Source: Diospyros lotus
Lineage: Eukaryota > Streptophyta > Magnoliopsida > Ericales > Ebenaceae
Direction: 5' to 3'
Assembly (NCBI RefSeq): GCF_014633365.1
Contig: NW_026267117.1
Coordinates: 221,785 to 285,784 of the forward strand
DNA length: 64,000 nt
Below are positions 1 through 9,500 of the stretch, piece by piece. The translations under genes and the position numbers were made by a program. How positions within the stretch are numbered: position 1 is the stretch's first letter; the number at the start of each line of letters is the position of its first letter. Below the pieces are notes generated by a model, which was not told the origin of the DNA, ran no database searches, and worked only from the letters and a program-made list of their open reading frames with translations.

Positions 1-1522
1 GCCACGTGAAGCTAAGGAGAAAGGAAAGAAAGCAAGTGCAAGAAAAACCAAAGAAAAAAGCAAAGAAGAAAGAAAGAGAGACCTGGCTGGAAAACTGCCA
101 AAACAGAAAGGAAAAAAAAAAGGTAAGCTAATTCTCTTTTTGTAGAATCGTAGATCATGAAAATAGGAGTCTGTAGGTTCAAACGGAGAAAAATCGGAGT
201 TAAAATGAGCAAGATATGGCCGTTTTAATTTTGGGTTGCAAAATAGAGAAGGGGCAGCGCGTGGCCACCCTTCCGGGGGCACGTGAGGGGGCATCCGGCC
301 TCCGATTGGACTGAAATTTTCACCGTTGTTCTCCTATTTTAATTACCTACAACCTTGTATAAAAATATTTAAGGTTTAATTCACTTAAATGCGTGATTTC
401 TGTATAACAAGCCATAGTGCACGAAATCAGGCTATAAACCATGATATCGAATGTGAGTGGTTCTTGTGCATGCTTCCTCTTGATCATTATTGGTTTCATC
501 TGTGAGTGATTCTTATTCCTATTGATCACTCTTGGTTTTCACTTGTGGATGGTTTGTTGCTTACATCTTATGTTCCCTTTGTTTTGAGCATATCCTTTAT
601 GCTTTGTTGCATCGAGTTTGACCATAACATCTTTCGTGCGTGGCTTGTGATCATATTCCTTCTGCTTTGTCATAAATCTTGTCATTTGGTGACTGTGGCA
701 AGTTGGTGGCTTGTCGTGTGCGAACCACCACGGGAGCCTGTGTAAGGGGGCTGACCATGTGAGCCTGTGTAAGGGGGCTACCTCGAGCTTGTGTAAGGGG
801 GCCGAGGGGTTCATACATGGCAAGTAAGGAGGATATCTCGTGCCTGTGTAAGGGGGCCGAGAGGTTACATCTCATGTGTTTGTTGCTTTTGAGCAAATCT
901 TGCCTATTGCTCATACATCTCGGTGTTGGTGTTTGTGGCTATTTGTTGGGGTATCACAGGGGATCTCGTGCTCTTGCGGTGAGCTGTGATCTTGGGAGAC
1001 TTCGTTCTTGTTTGTGCATGTCTCCTGACAAAGCTGCATATTACTCTTGCATGCGCTATTTCTTTCTTTCTTACCATTCACTTAGATGTAATAATCTAAC
1101 TCGGGTGTTTCTTACCCCTGGGGCATTCATCATCCCAGCTTTGTCAGAAATATCAAGTGTTTCAAGTTCCAGATCAAAGCGTGGGCAAAGAGGTGGAGTT
1201 TCGCTAGCTTTGGGATTTTGATTTCGCTATGTACCTTGTAACCTAAGTAATGTATTATGAATAGCAGATAGGGTACTCAAGGTTGTAAGAAGTGTGTGTA
1301 TGTCGGTGTCCTACAATTGTACCTATAGTGGTGTGTTGTGTTGGAAGCCATGTGCTTTTATTACTCTTGTAAAGGAAATCTAGTGGAAACCCCTTTATTA
1401 AGCTTTGATTAAGCTTGCAGGTTCGATCCAATGCTTCCATAGGTAAGGGTTTTCTTAACGTCCGTAGGTGTTGTCAACTTATATTTGATATCATCGTGTA
1501 TTTGGAAAAGTGGGGCGTTACA
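1..1522 (+). mobile_element. LTR of a Ty3/gypsy-like retrotransposon, 5' part outside the window
   Basis: The right end is clear: the sequence closes with GGGGCGTTACA at 1512-1522 and is followed two bases later by a tRNA-Met primer-binding site, the standard plant 5' LTR/internal boundary. The left end is off-window, so LTR length is at least 1522 bp. A TATA-like TATAAAAA lies at 358-365. A purine-rich stretch occupies about 10-115 and is followed by a GGTAAGC donor-like site near 121. A short minisatellite lies at 734-858. No coding frame with recognisable domains is present. The terminal GGGGCGTTACA is the mirror of the TGTAACGCCCC start typical of several plant gypsy LTRs (family knowledge), so clade assignment to gypsy is likely but unproven. 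It lacks the hairpin/CCATTCCAGG module found in the three other LTR sequences here, so it is a different family from them. Confidence 0.75.
734..858 (+). repeat. Four-copy LTR minisatellite around CCTGTGTAAGGGGGC
   Basis: Copies of GAGCCTGTGTAAGGGGGC or close variants start at 734, 761, 785 and 840, with spacings of 27, 24 and 55 bp. They lie inside the truncated LTR at 1-1522. Such G-rich subrepeats are common in long plant LTRs. No function is visible. Confidence 0.8.
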
Positions 1523-1524
1523 GT

Positions 1525-1536
1525 TGGTATCAGAGC
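1525..1536 (+). other. Primer-binding site (tRNA-iMet type)
   Basis: The 12 bases TGGTATCAGAGC are complementary to the 3' end of plant initiator methionine tRNA. They start two bases after the LTR terminal CA at 1521-1522. This is where minus-strand reverse transcription would be primed. It fixes the orientation of this element as plus strand and the LTR end at 1522. Confidence 0.92.
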
Positions 1537-2256
1537 TAGAATTTGTGGTTTTGTTTTAAGATTTGAGTTGACTAACCTTGTGGATGTTTTGATCTATAGC
1601 AGGAGTGGATTTGAAACTGAAGAGAAATGATTTTGCGAGACTAAGGAACGTATGTACAAAATGGGTTGGATTCAGGTTTGGGTTTAATATTGAGTATGGT
1701 CTTGATCTAAATTGATATGTCCAATATTGTGGGTACTTTGGCCAGAGGGCATGATGAGACTTGTAGATGAACACGAAGAATGATTGTTATTTCTGTATTT
1801 ACGAGACTGAGGGTTATGTGTATGTACACATATGAAAATGGTCTATGTATAACTGAAACGGATAGTGTATGATGATTATGATGTTGACAAATGTTACTAA
1901 TCGTTGAGGAGCCTTGATTGCAGGATAGGTTACGTGTTACTAGAGGATATTCTTGGTAATCACAATAGTGGTATGTGGTATCTTGAGGTATGCTTGGTGT
2001 TATGTTGATCTTGAGTTTTGATAACAAGATAGGTTACACGTTGATCGAGGTAACTCGGTGAGAGAGTAAGTTGGAATGAAATGCAAGTAAGTATCCTATT
2101 TTATCTGATGGTCTAATTATTATGTGCTTTGGGAGATTTTTTTTAGTATTGGACCATGGGACCCCGTGCCAATTTGAAGATTTAATGGGTGTGATGGGTT
2201 GTTGCTTTATGTCTATGTGTATTTATGGGATAAGCAACGGCAGGAGATATTATAGT
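1537..2256 (+). mobile_element. Non-coding retrotransposon sequence after the primer-binding site
   Basis: This stretch follows the primer-binding site but contains no gag or pol frame. Part of it (from about 1900) shares degenerate subrepeats with 4921-5090, on the other side of the nested solo LTR. At least its right half is therefore continuous with the sequence that ends at 6133. The join between the 5' element (LTR at 1-1522) and this second LTR-like sequence must lie somewhere in 1537-1900, but I cannot place it. It could be an internal leader, a deletion joint, or both. Confidence 0.5.
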
Positions 2257-2261
2257 TACCA
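2257..2261 (+). repeat. Target site duplication, left copy (TACCA)
   Basis: TACCA immediately precedes the TGTAACGACCC start of the solo LTR and matches the five bases after its GTTACA end. This is the 5-bp duplication expected from a retrotransposon integrase. Confidence 0.9.
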
Positions 2262-2594
2262 TGTAACGACCCATTAGAGGGTTTAGATTTTTATTTAGAA
2301 ATTATTGAAGTTCTTAATTAGTTTTGTTTGGAGAATTTTTGCCAATTAATTGTTAATGTGGCAATTTAGAGATTTAATTGAGAAAATAGCATTTAATTAT
2401 ATTTAATTATTGAGAAGATTAAATGCAAGGACGTGTTGGTCATTTAAGGATTTGATATTAGAGTTTAATTGTTAAACAGAATTAGTGTGATTAAAGGATT
2501 AATGAATCCATACGTGAGGAGGATTCGGATTGGAAGACTCCTAGTTGTATAAGGAGATTGTGAAGGCTTTTTAGGGTTGTTTTCTCTTTATACA

Positions 2595-2602
2595 TATATA
2601 AA
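2595..2602 (+). promoter_or_regulatory. Probable LTR TATA box
   Basis: TATATAAA, followed by AC, lies 334 bp into the LTR. Downstream comes a leader with a duplicated segment, the order expected of U3 then R. It would be the RNA polymerase II promoter of the lost element. Activity is not shown by the sequence. Confidence 0.55.
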
Positions 2603-2656
2603 CTTCCATAAGCCATATGTTCTTCACGCCGCAAGAACAGAGAGCCAAGAAGCAAT

Positions 2657-2975
2657 CAGTGAGTTCAAGGGTTTGCATAGAAGGCTCTTGGGAGATCATC
2701 GAGTCGATTAAGGAGGTCGTAAGGCAAGTTATTCTCCCTGTAAACCTTTCTTACAGGATCATATATTAGCATTCGATCATCACTTCCAGCAGTTCTTCGT
2801 TTAAGTTTCAGATTTATGTTACAGTCAGTGTATATATATATATATATATAGGCACGAGCAGTGAGTTCAAGTCTTGCATAGGAGGCTCTCGTGAGATCAT
2901 TAAGTCGATCAAGAAGATCATAAGGCAAGTATCCTTCCCCTGTAATCTTTTCTTACAGGTCTTGATTGAGTTGGA
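2657..2975 (+). repeat. Imperfect tandem duplication of about 202 bp in the LTR leader
   Basis: CAGTGAGTTCAAG starts at 2657 and recurs at 2859, an offset of 202 bp. Each copy continues with a GAGGCTCT-like stretch, GAGATCAT, AGTCGAT, a GGCAAGT-like segment and CTTACAGG. The first copy ends in a (TA)n run at 2830-2850. The second copy is diverged at many positions, so the duplication is not recent. Confidence 0.8.
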
Positions 2976-3280
2976 TATCAGATTTCCATAATTGAATCAG
3001 TTTCAGTGCATGTATATTCATATATGTGCGTTACAGTGAGTTATTTCAGTTCAGTGCATGTTTATATATGTATTTACATGCGTACAGTGAGTACCAGCCA
3101 GTTCATGCATATTCCTTGCAATGTTTACATTAGTTATGATCAGTAAATCATCCCTCAAGTTGTTTATATATCAATTGGGATTGTTCTCCCAAGATTTCTT
3201 TTGGAATGGTGTAGTGAAGCTAAGTTTTGATTCAAGTTATGATCTCTGTTATCGTAAGCTTTATATCTAATGAGGTTCCA

Positions 3281-3787
3281 GTCATTCGAATAAGTTTTGT
3301 GTCATTCGAATAAATTTCAAAGCATCCGAATAAGTTTCAGTGTTATCGTAAGCTTTTCCCTTATAATATTCCAGTCATTCGAATGAATTCTTGGTCATTC
3401 GAACGAGTCATGTGTTATCATATCATTCGTATGAATTTTTGAGGTTTTTAGACTGTCATTCGAATGAGCCTTGTTGTCATTCGAATGAGCCCTTGAAGAT
3501 GTGAGTAAGTTGTTGCCTTGTATAGCTTAGCATTCGAATGAGCCTTCTTGTCATTCGAATGACCTTCAAATTGATTCGAATAAGGTTACTGTTGCATTCG
3601 AATAAGTCGAGTTTTGCCAGTTCAAATGTTGGAAATTTTCAAAATTCATTCGAATGAATTTGAGAGTCATTCGAATGAGTCCCAGATCAGATCCGAATAG
3701 CCTTTGAATATCATCTATCATTCGAATGAGCCTTCTGTCATTCGAATGAGTCCCTATCATTCGAATGAGTTTTCTGCCATTCGAATG
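3281..3787 (+). repeat. Minisatellite of the palindrome CATTCGAATG, period about 20 bp
   Basis: The perfect 10-bp palindrome CATTCGAATG occurs at 3376, 3457, 3478, 3531, 3552, 3647, 3668, 3719, 3739, 3758 and 3778. Near-copies with one change are at 3284, 3304, 3323, 3396, 3424 and 3595. Adjacent copies are 19-21 bp apart, with a unit close to tcattcgaatgagccttctg. The array is interrupted by unrelated AT-rich sequence and decays into CATTCAAAT forms to about 3900. It is wholly inside the solo LTR, between its leader and the hairpin module. Confidence 0.9.
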
Positions 3788-4535
3788 AGCTTGCTGAAAT
3801 CCTTTTCTTTCATTCAAATGGCTGCCTTTTCATTCAAATTGCTTCCTTAGACTTTCTCAATCATCCAAATAGTATCAAATGGCATCCAAATAGCTTCCAA
3901 TAAATTCTTGATTCAAGTATTAAATTTAATATAAATATTCAATTATTCAAATATTGAATTTTTATGCCAAGATATGACTAAATCCAATATACCATGCCTA
4001 TACTTAGAAATTTCAGAATATTTGAATCTCAATATTTCTAGTAAAAATCATATACCATGTTTAACAGTTCATTATGACATGGTCAACATTATTTTGTGAG
4101 ATTATGTGCATACACATTGTATGAGCATTGAGCATGACTTATGTGGAGCACTACATATCGTGTGCTAGCATTTATATGAGCATTGCATTATGCGCGCCAG
4201 GCAGCTTGTCCGCGGGGATCCCACTAGTATCAGTACAATTATATCTCAATTATGAGTTGCTCGCCTGATGTCGACCAGGGAGCTAGGGGCATATTGCCCA
4301 AAGTATGTGCTTACAGTTTTTATGTTTGCAGGACTCAGATCAGTCAGGTATGTGTTACAGTTATGTGGGCCTATGGGCCAAAGTTGCATACCTGCATTTA
4401 GTTTACAGCTTATGTGCATTACATCTTATAAATGCCATCCAGTGATTATTATATCTCTCAGTACAAGTTCAGTAAGTATTTTTATCAGTATCGATATTCT
4501 TCGATTCAGCTTCAGTTATTCTTTCCAGTTTATTA

Positions 4536-4580
4536 CTTGCTGAGCTTTGTAGCTCACCTTGTACTTTTCACCATTCCAGG
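4536..4580 (+). promoter_or_regulatory. Conserved LTR module: hairpin plus CCATTCCAGG (copy 1)
   Basis: CTTGCTGAGCTTTGTAGCTC begins at 4536; GAGC and GCTC can pair around a TTTGTA loop. CCATTCCAGG follows at 4571-4580, 13 bases after the end of the hairpin motif. The same arrangement with the same gap is at 5787-5831 and 32506-32550. It lies about 320 bp before the LTR end. The role is unknown; an RNA 3'-end, packaging or splice-acceptor element are possible. Confidence 0.75.
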
Positions 4581-4902
4581 TCCTAGTGGGGGAGTACCAG
4601 ACGTGGGGCCTAGCAGCAGTGTCCAGTAGTGTGTGTACGTGGAGCCGCTCAAGACCAAAGATGTCTGGGAGTTATTAGTTATTAGTTGTTAGTTAGTGCT
4701 TGATCAGTTTAGATTCATTTTAATTTCCAGTTTAGGGAATTTCCCTTAGATGCAATTATGATTTCAGTTTTTGTTGACTCGGAGTCTTATTACAGTTAAT
4801 TGATATATACAGTATTAGTATCAGAATTCAGTTATCAGTTAGTTATTTTATTATCCCCAGTAACACCTCTTCTCGGGCAGTTCTAGGAGAGGGGGTGTTA
4901 CA

Positions 4903-4907
4903 TACCA
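4903..4907 (+). repeat. Target site duplication, right copy (TACCA)
   Basis: These five bases after the LTR end GTTACA match 2257-2261 exactly. Confidence 0.9.
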
Positions 4908-6133
4908 AGTGATACTAACATTTGGGATTCCTTGGTAATAGGTTAAGTTACATGACTTACCTTTGAGGATCTTGGAAGATGAAACGGTGGTATGAAACGT
5001 TATGGTATATACTTGATGTTATTAATCTTTAAACTTTGATGACAGGGTAGGTCATGGAACCATTTGAGAGGCATATATCTCACTGTGAACTTGAGCTTAA
5101 ACAAGAAATCTGTGACTCAATGTTATTGGCTAACTGTGTTGAACATGTTATGAACAGAGAATAACTTTAGATTGCTTATATATGTACTGTCATGGCATGT
5201 TCTGAAAGAATGGTAATTGTGCATCATGAGCATGTCTTGGCTTGACTTCCTACATAACATCTCATGAGTGTGCACGAGCATCAGTTTTTATTTCTAGCAC
5301 GTGAAATTTGTATGTGGTCACTTTATGTGTTGCATGTGCATTGGAAAAGACATGGACAGAGATGATTATGCGCGCTACGATTGTGTACCGCCGGGATATA
5401 TCCCCCAAAACCAGTAGGCACTAGCCTGACTGGGGTTACGCTCCTGCGGTGAAGACTGAGGGGCGCGCCCAGTGGTGACGACCATGGGTGAGATTATATA
5501 TGTATTTATATATATGTACGTATGGCTATAGCCAAGTGTATCAAATATGACTTATGGTCACTGAACTCAGCTATAGACTGGTACGTATTATGTTGCATTT
5601 TATTTACTATGTGAGGCCATTGGCCATTTATATGTTGACAAACTTATATACGTGTTATGCATGACATTATCATTATGGGTGTGTGTGTAACTCCTGAGTT
5701 ATCACCTGTCATTTCCGTCGATATGTATGTTCACCACACCTGTATCCTATTATTATCTGCCATGCTCTTCCTTCTTATTTCTTATGCTTGCTGAGCTTTG
5801 TAGCTCACGTTGTACTCTCCTCCATTCCAGGTAAAGGTAAAGAGGTAGCAGGTGGGGAGTGAAGCAAGAAGGATGGGTAGACATGTGCGGGTCCCCTCTT
5901 GATTTAAAATGTCTTGGGAAGCTGTTGGTAGATGTGTAGACATTATTTTGTGTGTAAGGTAACTTAAAGAAAAGTCATGCTTGTAATCCTTGGAAATATT
6001 TATTTTGGGTTTGAGTTTGATGGATGGCAGGTGTATGCATGCTTGTGGCTAAGTGTCGTTTTGTCTATGTTCTCTAGCACCCACTCTTCCAGGTTGCCTT
6101 GAAATGGGTTAACTTGGGGGAGGGGGTGTTACA
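4908..6133 (+). mobile_element. 3' part of an LTR-like sequence ending at the satellite boundary
   Basis: It ends GGGGGTGTTACA at 6133, directly against satellite A, and carries the hairpin/CCATTCCAGG module 302 bp before that end. These are the features of the 3' end of an LTR of the same general type as the two solo LTRs. Its left part was separated by the nested solo LTR at 2262-4902. It does not resemble the LTR at 1-1522, so the two cannot be the paired LTRs of one element. The start of this LTR is not identified, and the matching target duplication would lie left of the window. A GC-richer patch at about 5370-5490 contains CGCGC and GGGGCGCGCCC. No coding frame is supported. Confidence 0.65.
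5787..5831 (+). promoter_or_regulatory. Conserved LTR module: hairpin plus CCATTCCAGG (copy 2)
   Basis: The hairpin sequence is identical to copy 1 over CTTGCTGAGCTTTGTAGCTC and starts at 5787. CCATTCCAGG is at 5822-5831, again 13 bases after the motif, and is followed by TAAAGG as in copy 3. The surrounding sequence is largely unlike copy 1, which makes the conservation stand out. Confidence 0.75.
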
Positions 6134-6594
6134 ATTTCATATGGTTTTAAGTGTAATTTTATTTGGAAGTGCAATCGAAATCTTCACAAGATTAGGAGTT
6201 TAACGTGATTTTCAGTACAATTATGAGTAACCGAATCGATCGTAGGGAGTGCTCCGTAACCAAGATATCTAAAAAAAAATTTATGATATGAACCAGAATT
6301 TCTATACGATGATTATGACATCGAAAAAAATCTGATCGGAAACAATTTTTAGTGCTGCTAAAATTTTGGTCGAAAAGTCGATTTCTCGTAATTGATTTAT
6401 AAAAAGTCAATAGAACTCGAAACACACTCTAATTTAGTTTGTAGAACAACATTTTTGTTGTTTCATGTTGCTACAAAAGTATTAGTGATCAAATCGAAGA
6501 AAATGGCGTAACTGTAATTTCTTCATTTTTCTCGTGACTGGTCTAAAAAAAGAATTCTTTATTTTTTTTAAGTCTCAATGGCGGAATCAAGATA

Positions 6595-9500
6595 ATTTCA
6601 TATCGTTTTAAGTGTAATTTTATTTGAAAGTGTAATTGAAATCTTCACAAGATTAGGGGTTTAACATGATTTTCGGTACAATTATGAGTAATCGAATCGA
6701 TTGTGGGGAGTGCACCGTAACAAAAATATCTAAAAAAAATTATATGATATCAACCAAAATTTCTATACGATGATTATGAAATTGAAAAAAATCTGATCAG
6801 AAACAAATTTTTGTGCAGCTAAAATTCCGGCTGAAAAGTCGAATCATCGTAATGCATTTACAAAAAGTAAATAGAACTCTGAATACACTTTAATTTAGTT
6901 AGTAAAACAACCTTGCGGTTGTTTCACGTTGAAACAGAAGAATTATCGATCAAATCGAACAATTGGACGTATGTTTAATTTCTTCATTTTTCCCGTGATT
7001 GGTCGAAAAAAAAAATTCTTTTTTTTATTATTTTCAATGGTGGAATTAAGATAATTTCATATGGTTTTAAGTATAATTTTATTTGGAAGTGTAATTGAAA
7101 TCTTGACAAGATTAGGGGTTTAACGTGATTTTCAGTACAATTATGAGTAATCGAATCGAATCCAGGGAGTGCTCTGTAACCAAGATATCTAAAAAAAATT
7201 ATATGATATGAAGCATAATTTCTATACAATGATTATGACATTGAAAAAAATCTAATCGAAAACAGTTTTTTGTGTTGCTAAAATTTCGACCGAAAAGTCG
7301 AATCGTCGTAATTCATTTACAAAAAGTCAATAGAACTCGGAATACACTTTAATGTAGTTTGTAAAACAACCTTCTGGTTGTTTCATGTTGAAACAAAAGT
7401 ATTACCAATCAAATCAAACAATCGGACGTATGTGTAAATTCTTCATTTTACCCGTGATTGGAAGAAAAAAAAATGCTTTTTTTTTTTAATTTTCAATGGT
7501 TGAATTAGGATAATTTCATATGGTTTTAAGTGTAATTTTATTTAAATTGTAATTGAAATCTTCACAAAATTTGGGGTTTAACGTGATTTTTGATACAATT
7601 ATGAGTAACCGAATCGTTTGCAAGGAGTCCTCCATAAGCAAGATATCTAAAAAAAATTATATGATAAGAACCAAAATTTCTATACGATGAATAAGACATC
7701 AAAAAAAATCTGATCGGAAACAATTTTTTGTCTAGCTAAAATTCCGGTCGAAAAGTCGAACTATCGTAATTCAATTATAAAAAGTCAATAGAAGTCGGAA
7801 TACACTTTAATTTAGTTTGCAGAACAACCTTTTTGTTGTTTCATGTCGAAACAAAAGTATTAGCGATCAAATCGAACAAATGGGCGTAAGTGTAATTTCT
7901 TCATTTTTCTCGTGACTGGTCGAAAATGTTTTTTTTTATTTCTCAATGGTGGAATGAAGATAATTTCATATGGTTTTAAGTGTAATTTTATTTGGAAGTG
8001 TAATTGAAATCTTCAGAAGACCAGGGGTTTAACATGATTTCCAATACAATTATGAGTAACCGAATCGATTGCAAGGAGTGCACCGTTCTCAAGATATCTA
8101 AAAAAAATTATATGATATGAACAAGAATTTCTATACGATGATTATGACATCGAAAAAAATATAATCGGAAATAGTTTTTTGAGCAGCTAAAATTTCGGCA
8201 AAAAAATCGAATAGTCGTAATTCATTTACAAAAAGTTAATAGAACTCGGAATACACTTTAATTTAGTTAGTAAAACAACCTTTTGGTTGTTTTATGTTGA
8301 AAGAAAAGTATTATTGATCAAATCGAACAATCGGACGCATGTGTAATTTCTTCATTTTTCCCGTGATTGGTCGAAATAAAAATTTCTTTTTTTTTTAATT
8401 TTCAATGGTGAAATCAGGATAATTTCTTATGGTTTTAATGTAATTTTATTTGGAAGTGTAATTGAAATCTTCACAAGATTAGGGGTTTAATGTGATTTTT
8501 GGTACAATTATGAGTAACCGAATCGATTACAGGGAGTGCTCCATAACCAAGATATCTAAAAAAAATTATATGATATGAACCATAATTTCTATACGATGAT
8601 TATGAAATCGAAAAAAATGTGATCGGAAACAGTTTTTTTTGCAGCTAAAATTCCGGCTGAAAAGTCGAATCGTCGTAAGTCATTTACAAAACATCAATTG
8701 AACTCGGAATACACTTTAATTTAGAAAGTTAAACAACCTTTTGATTGTTTCATATTGAAACAAAAGTATTACCGATCAAATCGAACAATCGGACGTATGT
8801 GTAATTTCTTCATTTTTCCCGTGATTGGTAGAAAAAAAAATTCTTTTTTTTTTCCTTTTCAATGGTGGAATTAGGATAATTTCATGTGGTTTTAAGTGTA
8901 ATTTTATTTAGAAGTGTAATTGAAATCTTCACAGGATTAGGGGTTTAACGTGATTTTTGGTACAATTATGAGTAACTGAATCGATTGGAGGGAGTGCTCT
9001 GTAACCAAGATATCTAAAACAAATTATATGATATGAACCAGAATTTCTATGCGATGATTATGACATCTAATAAAAACTTATCGTAAATAATTTTTTACGC
9101 AGATAAAATTCTGGCCGAAAAGTCGAATAGTCATAATTTATTTACAAAAAGTCAACAGAACTCGGAATACACTTTAATTTAGTTAGTAAAACAACATTTT
9201 GGTTGTTTCAGGTTGAAACAAAAGTAATATCGATCAAATCGAACAATTGGATGTATGTTTAATTTCTTCATTTTTCTCGTGATTGGTCGAAACAAATTTT
9301 TTTTTTTTTTAATTTTCAATGGTGGAATGAAGATAATTTCGTATAGTTTTAAGTGTAATTTTATTTGGAAGTGTAATTAAAATCTTAACAAGATTAGGGG
9401 TTTAACGTGATTTTCGATAAAATTATGAGTAACCGAATCGATCAAATCGCAGGGAAAGCTCCCTTACTAAGATATCTAAAACAAATTATATGATATGAAC

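Larger units (their letters stand above)
2262..4902 (+). mobile_element. Solo LTR, 2641 bp, complete with target duplication
   Basis: It begins TGTAACGACCC at 2262 and ends GGGGGTGTTACA at 4902, with TACCA on both sides. There is no internal region and no second LTR, so it is a solo LTR left by recombination between the two LTRs of a full element. Inside, in order: a TATA box at 2595-2602, a tandem duplication of about 200 bp at about 2657-2975 that includes a (TA)n run, a palindrome-rich minisatellite at 3281-3787, and the hairpin/CCATTCCAGG module at 4536-4580, 322 bp before the end. It is inserted in an older LTR-like sequence; removing it and one TACCA restores a continuous GTTACCAAGTGATAC. 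The ends suggest a gypsy-type element, but no protein is left to prove the clade. There is no supported coding sequence. Confidence 0.92.
1916..5090 (+). repeat. Degenerate subrepeats with GATRACAGGRTAGGTYA core, split by a nested LTR
   Basis: Related units occur near 1916 (gattgcaggataggttacg), 2019 (gataacaagataggttac), 4940 (taggttaagttacatgac) and 5037 (gatgacagggtaggtcatgg). They are accompanied by similar flanks with TTGGTAAT and GGTATG motifs. The coordinates given span the solo LTR at 2262-4902, which is not part of the repeat. Finding the same unit on both sides confirms that 1900-2256 and 4908-6133 were one sequence before that insertion. Confidence 0.55.

Noticed and set aside
817..1221. 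Open frame of 134 codons in the first LTR
   Set aside because: Its translation has no recognisable domain, and it overlaps the LTR minisatellite. LTRs rarely encode proteins, and a frame of this length is plausible by chance.
3566..3817. Minus-strand frame with repeated IRMI/HSND residues
   Set aside because: It is the translation of the CATTCGAATG minisatellite.
3281..3900. Heat-shock elements in the TTCGAA array
   Set aside because: Heat-shock elements need GAA and TTC separated by two bases. Here TTC and GAA are directly adjacent, so the motif does not fit.
2262..4902. DNA transposon with short inverted ends TGTAAC...GTTACA
   Set aside because: The ends fit TG...CA LTR termini. A 5-bp duplication, a TATA box and the shared LTR module favour a solo LTR, and there is no transposase.
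1537..6133. gag-pol remnants between the first LTR and the satellite
   Set aside because: Scanning the translations showed no protease, reverse transcriptase, RNase H or integrase motif, and no long frame.
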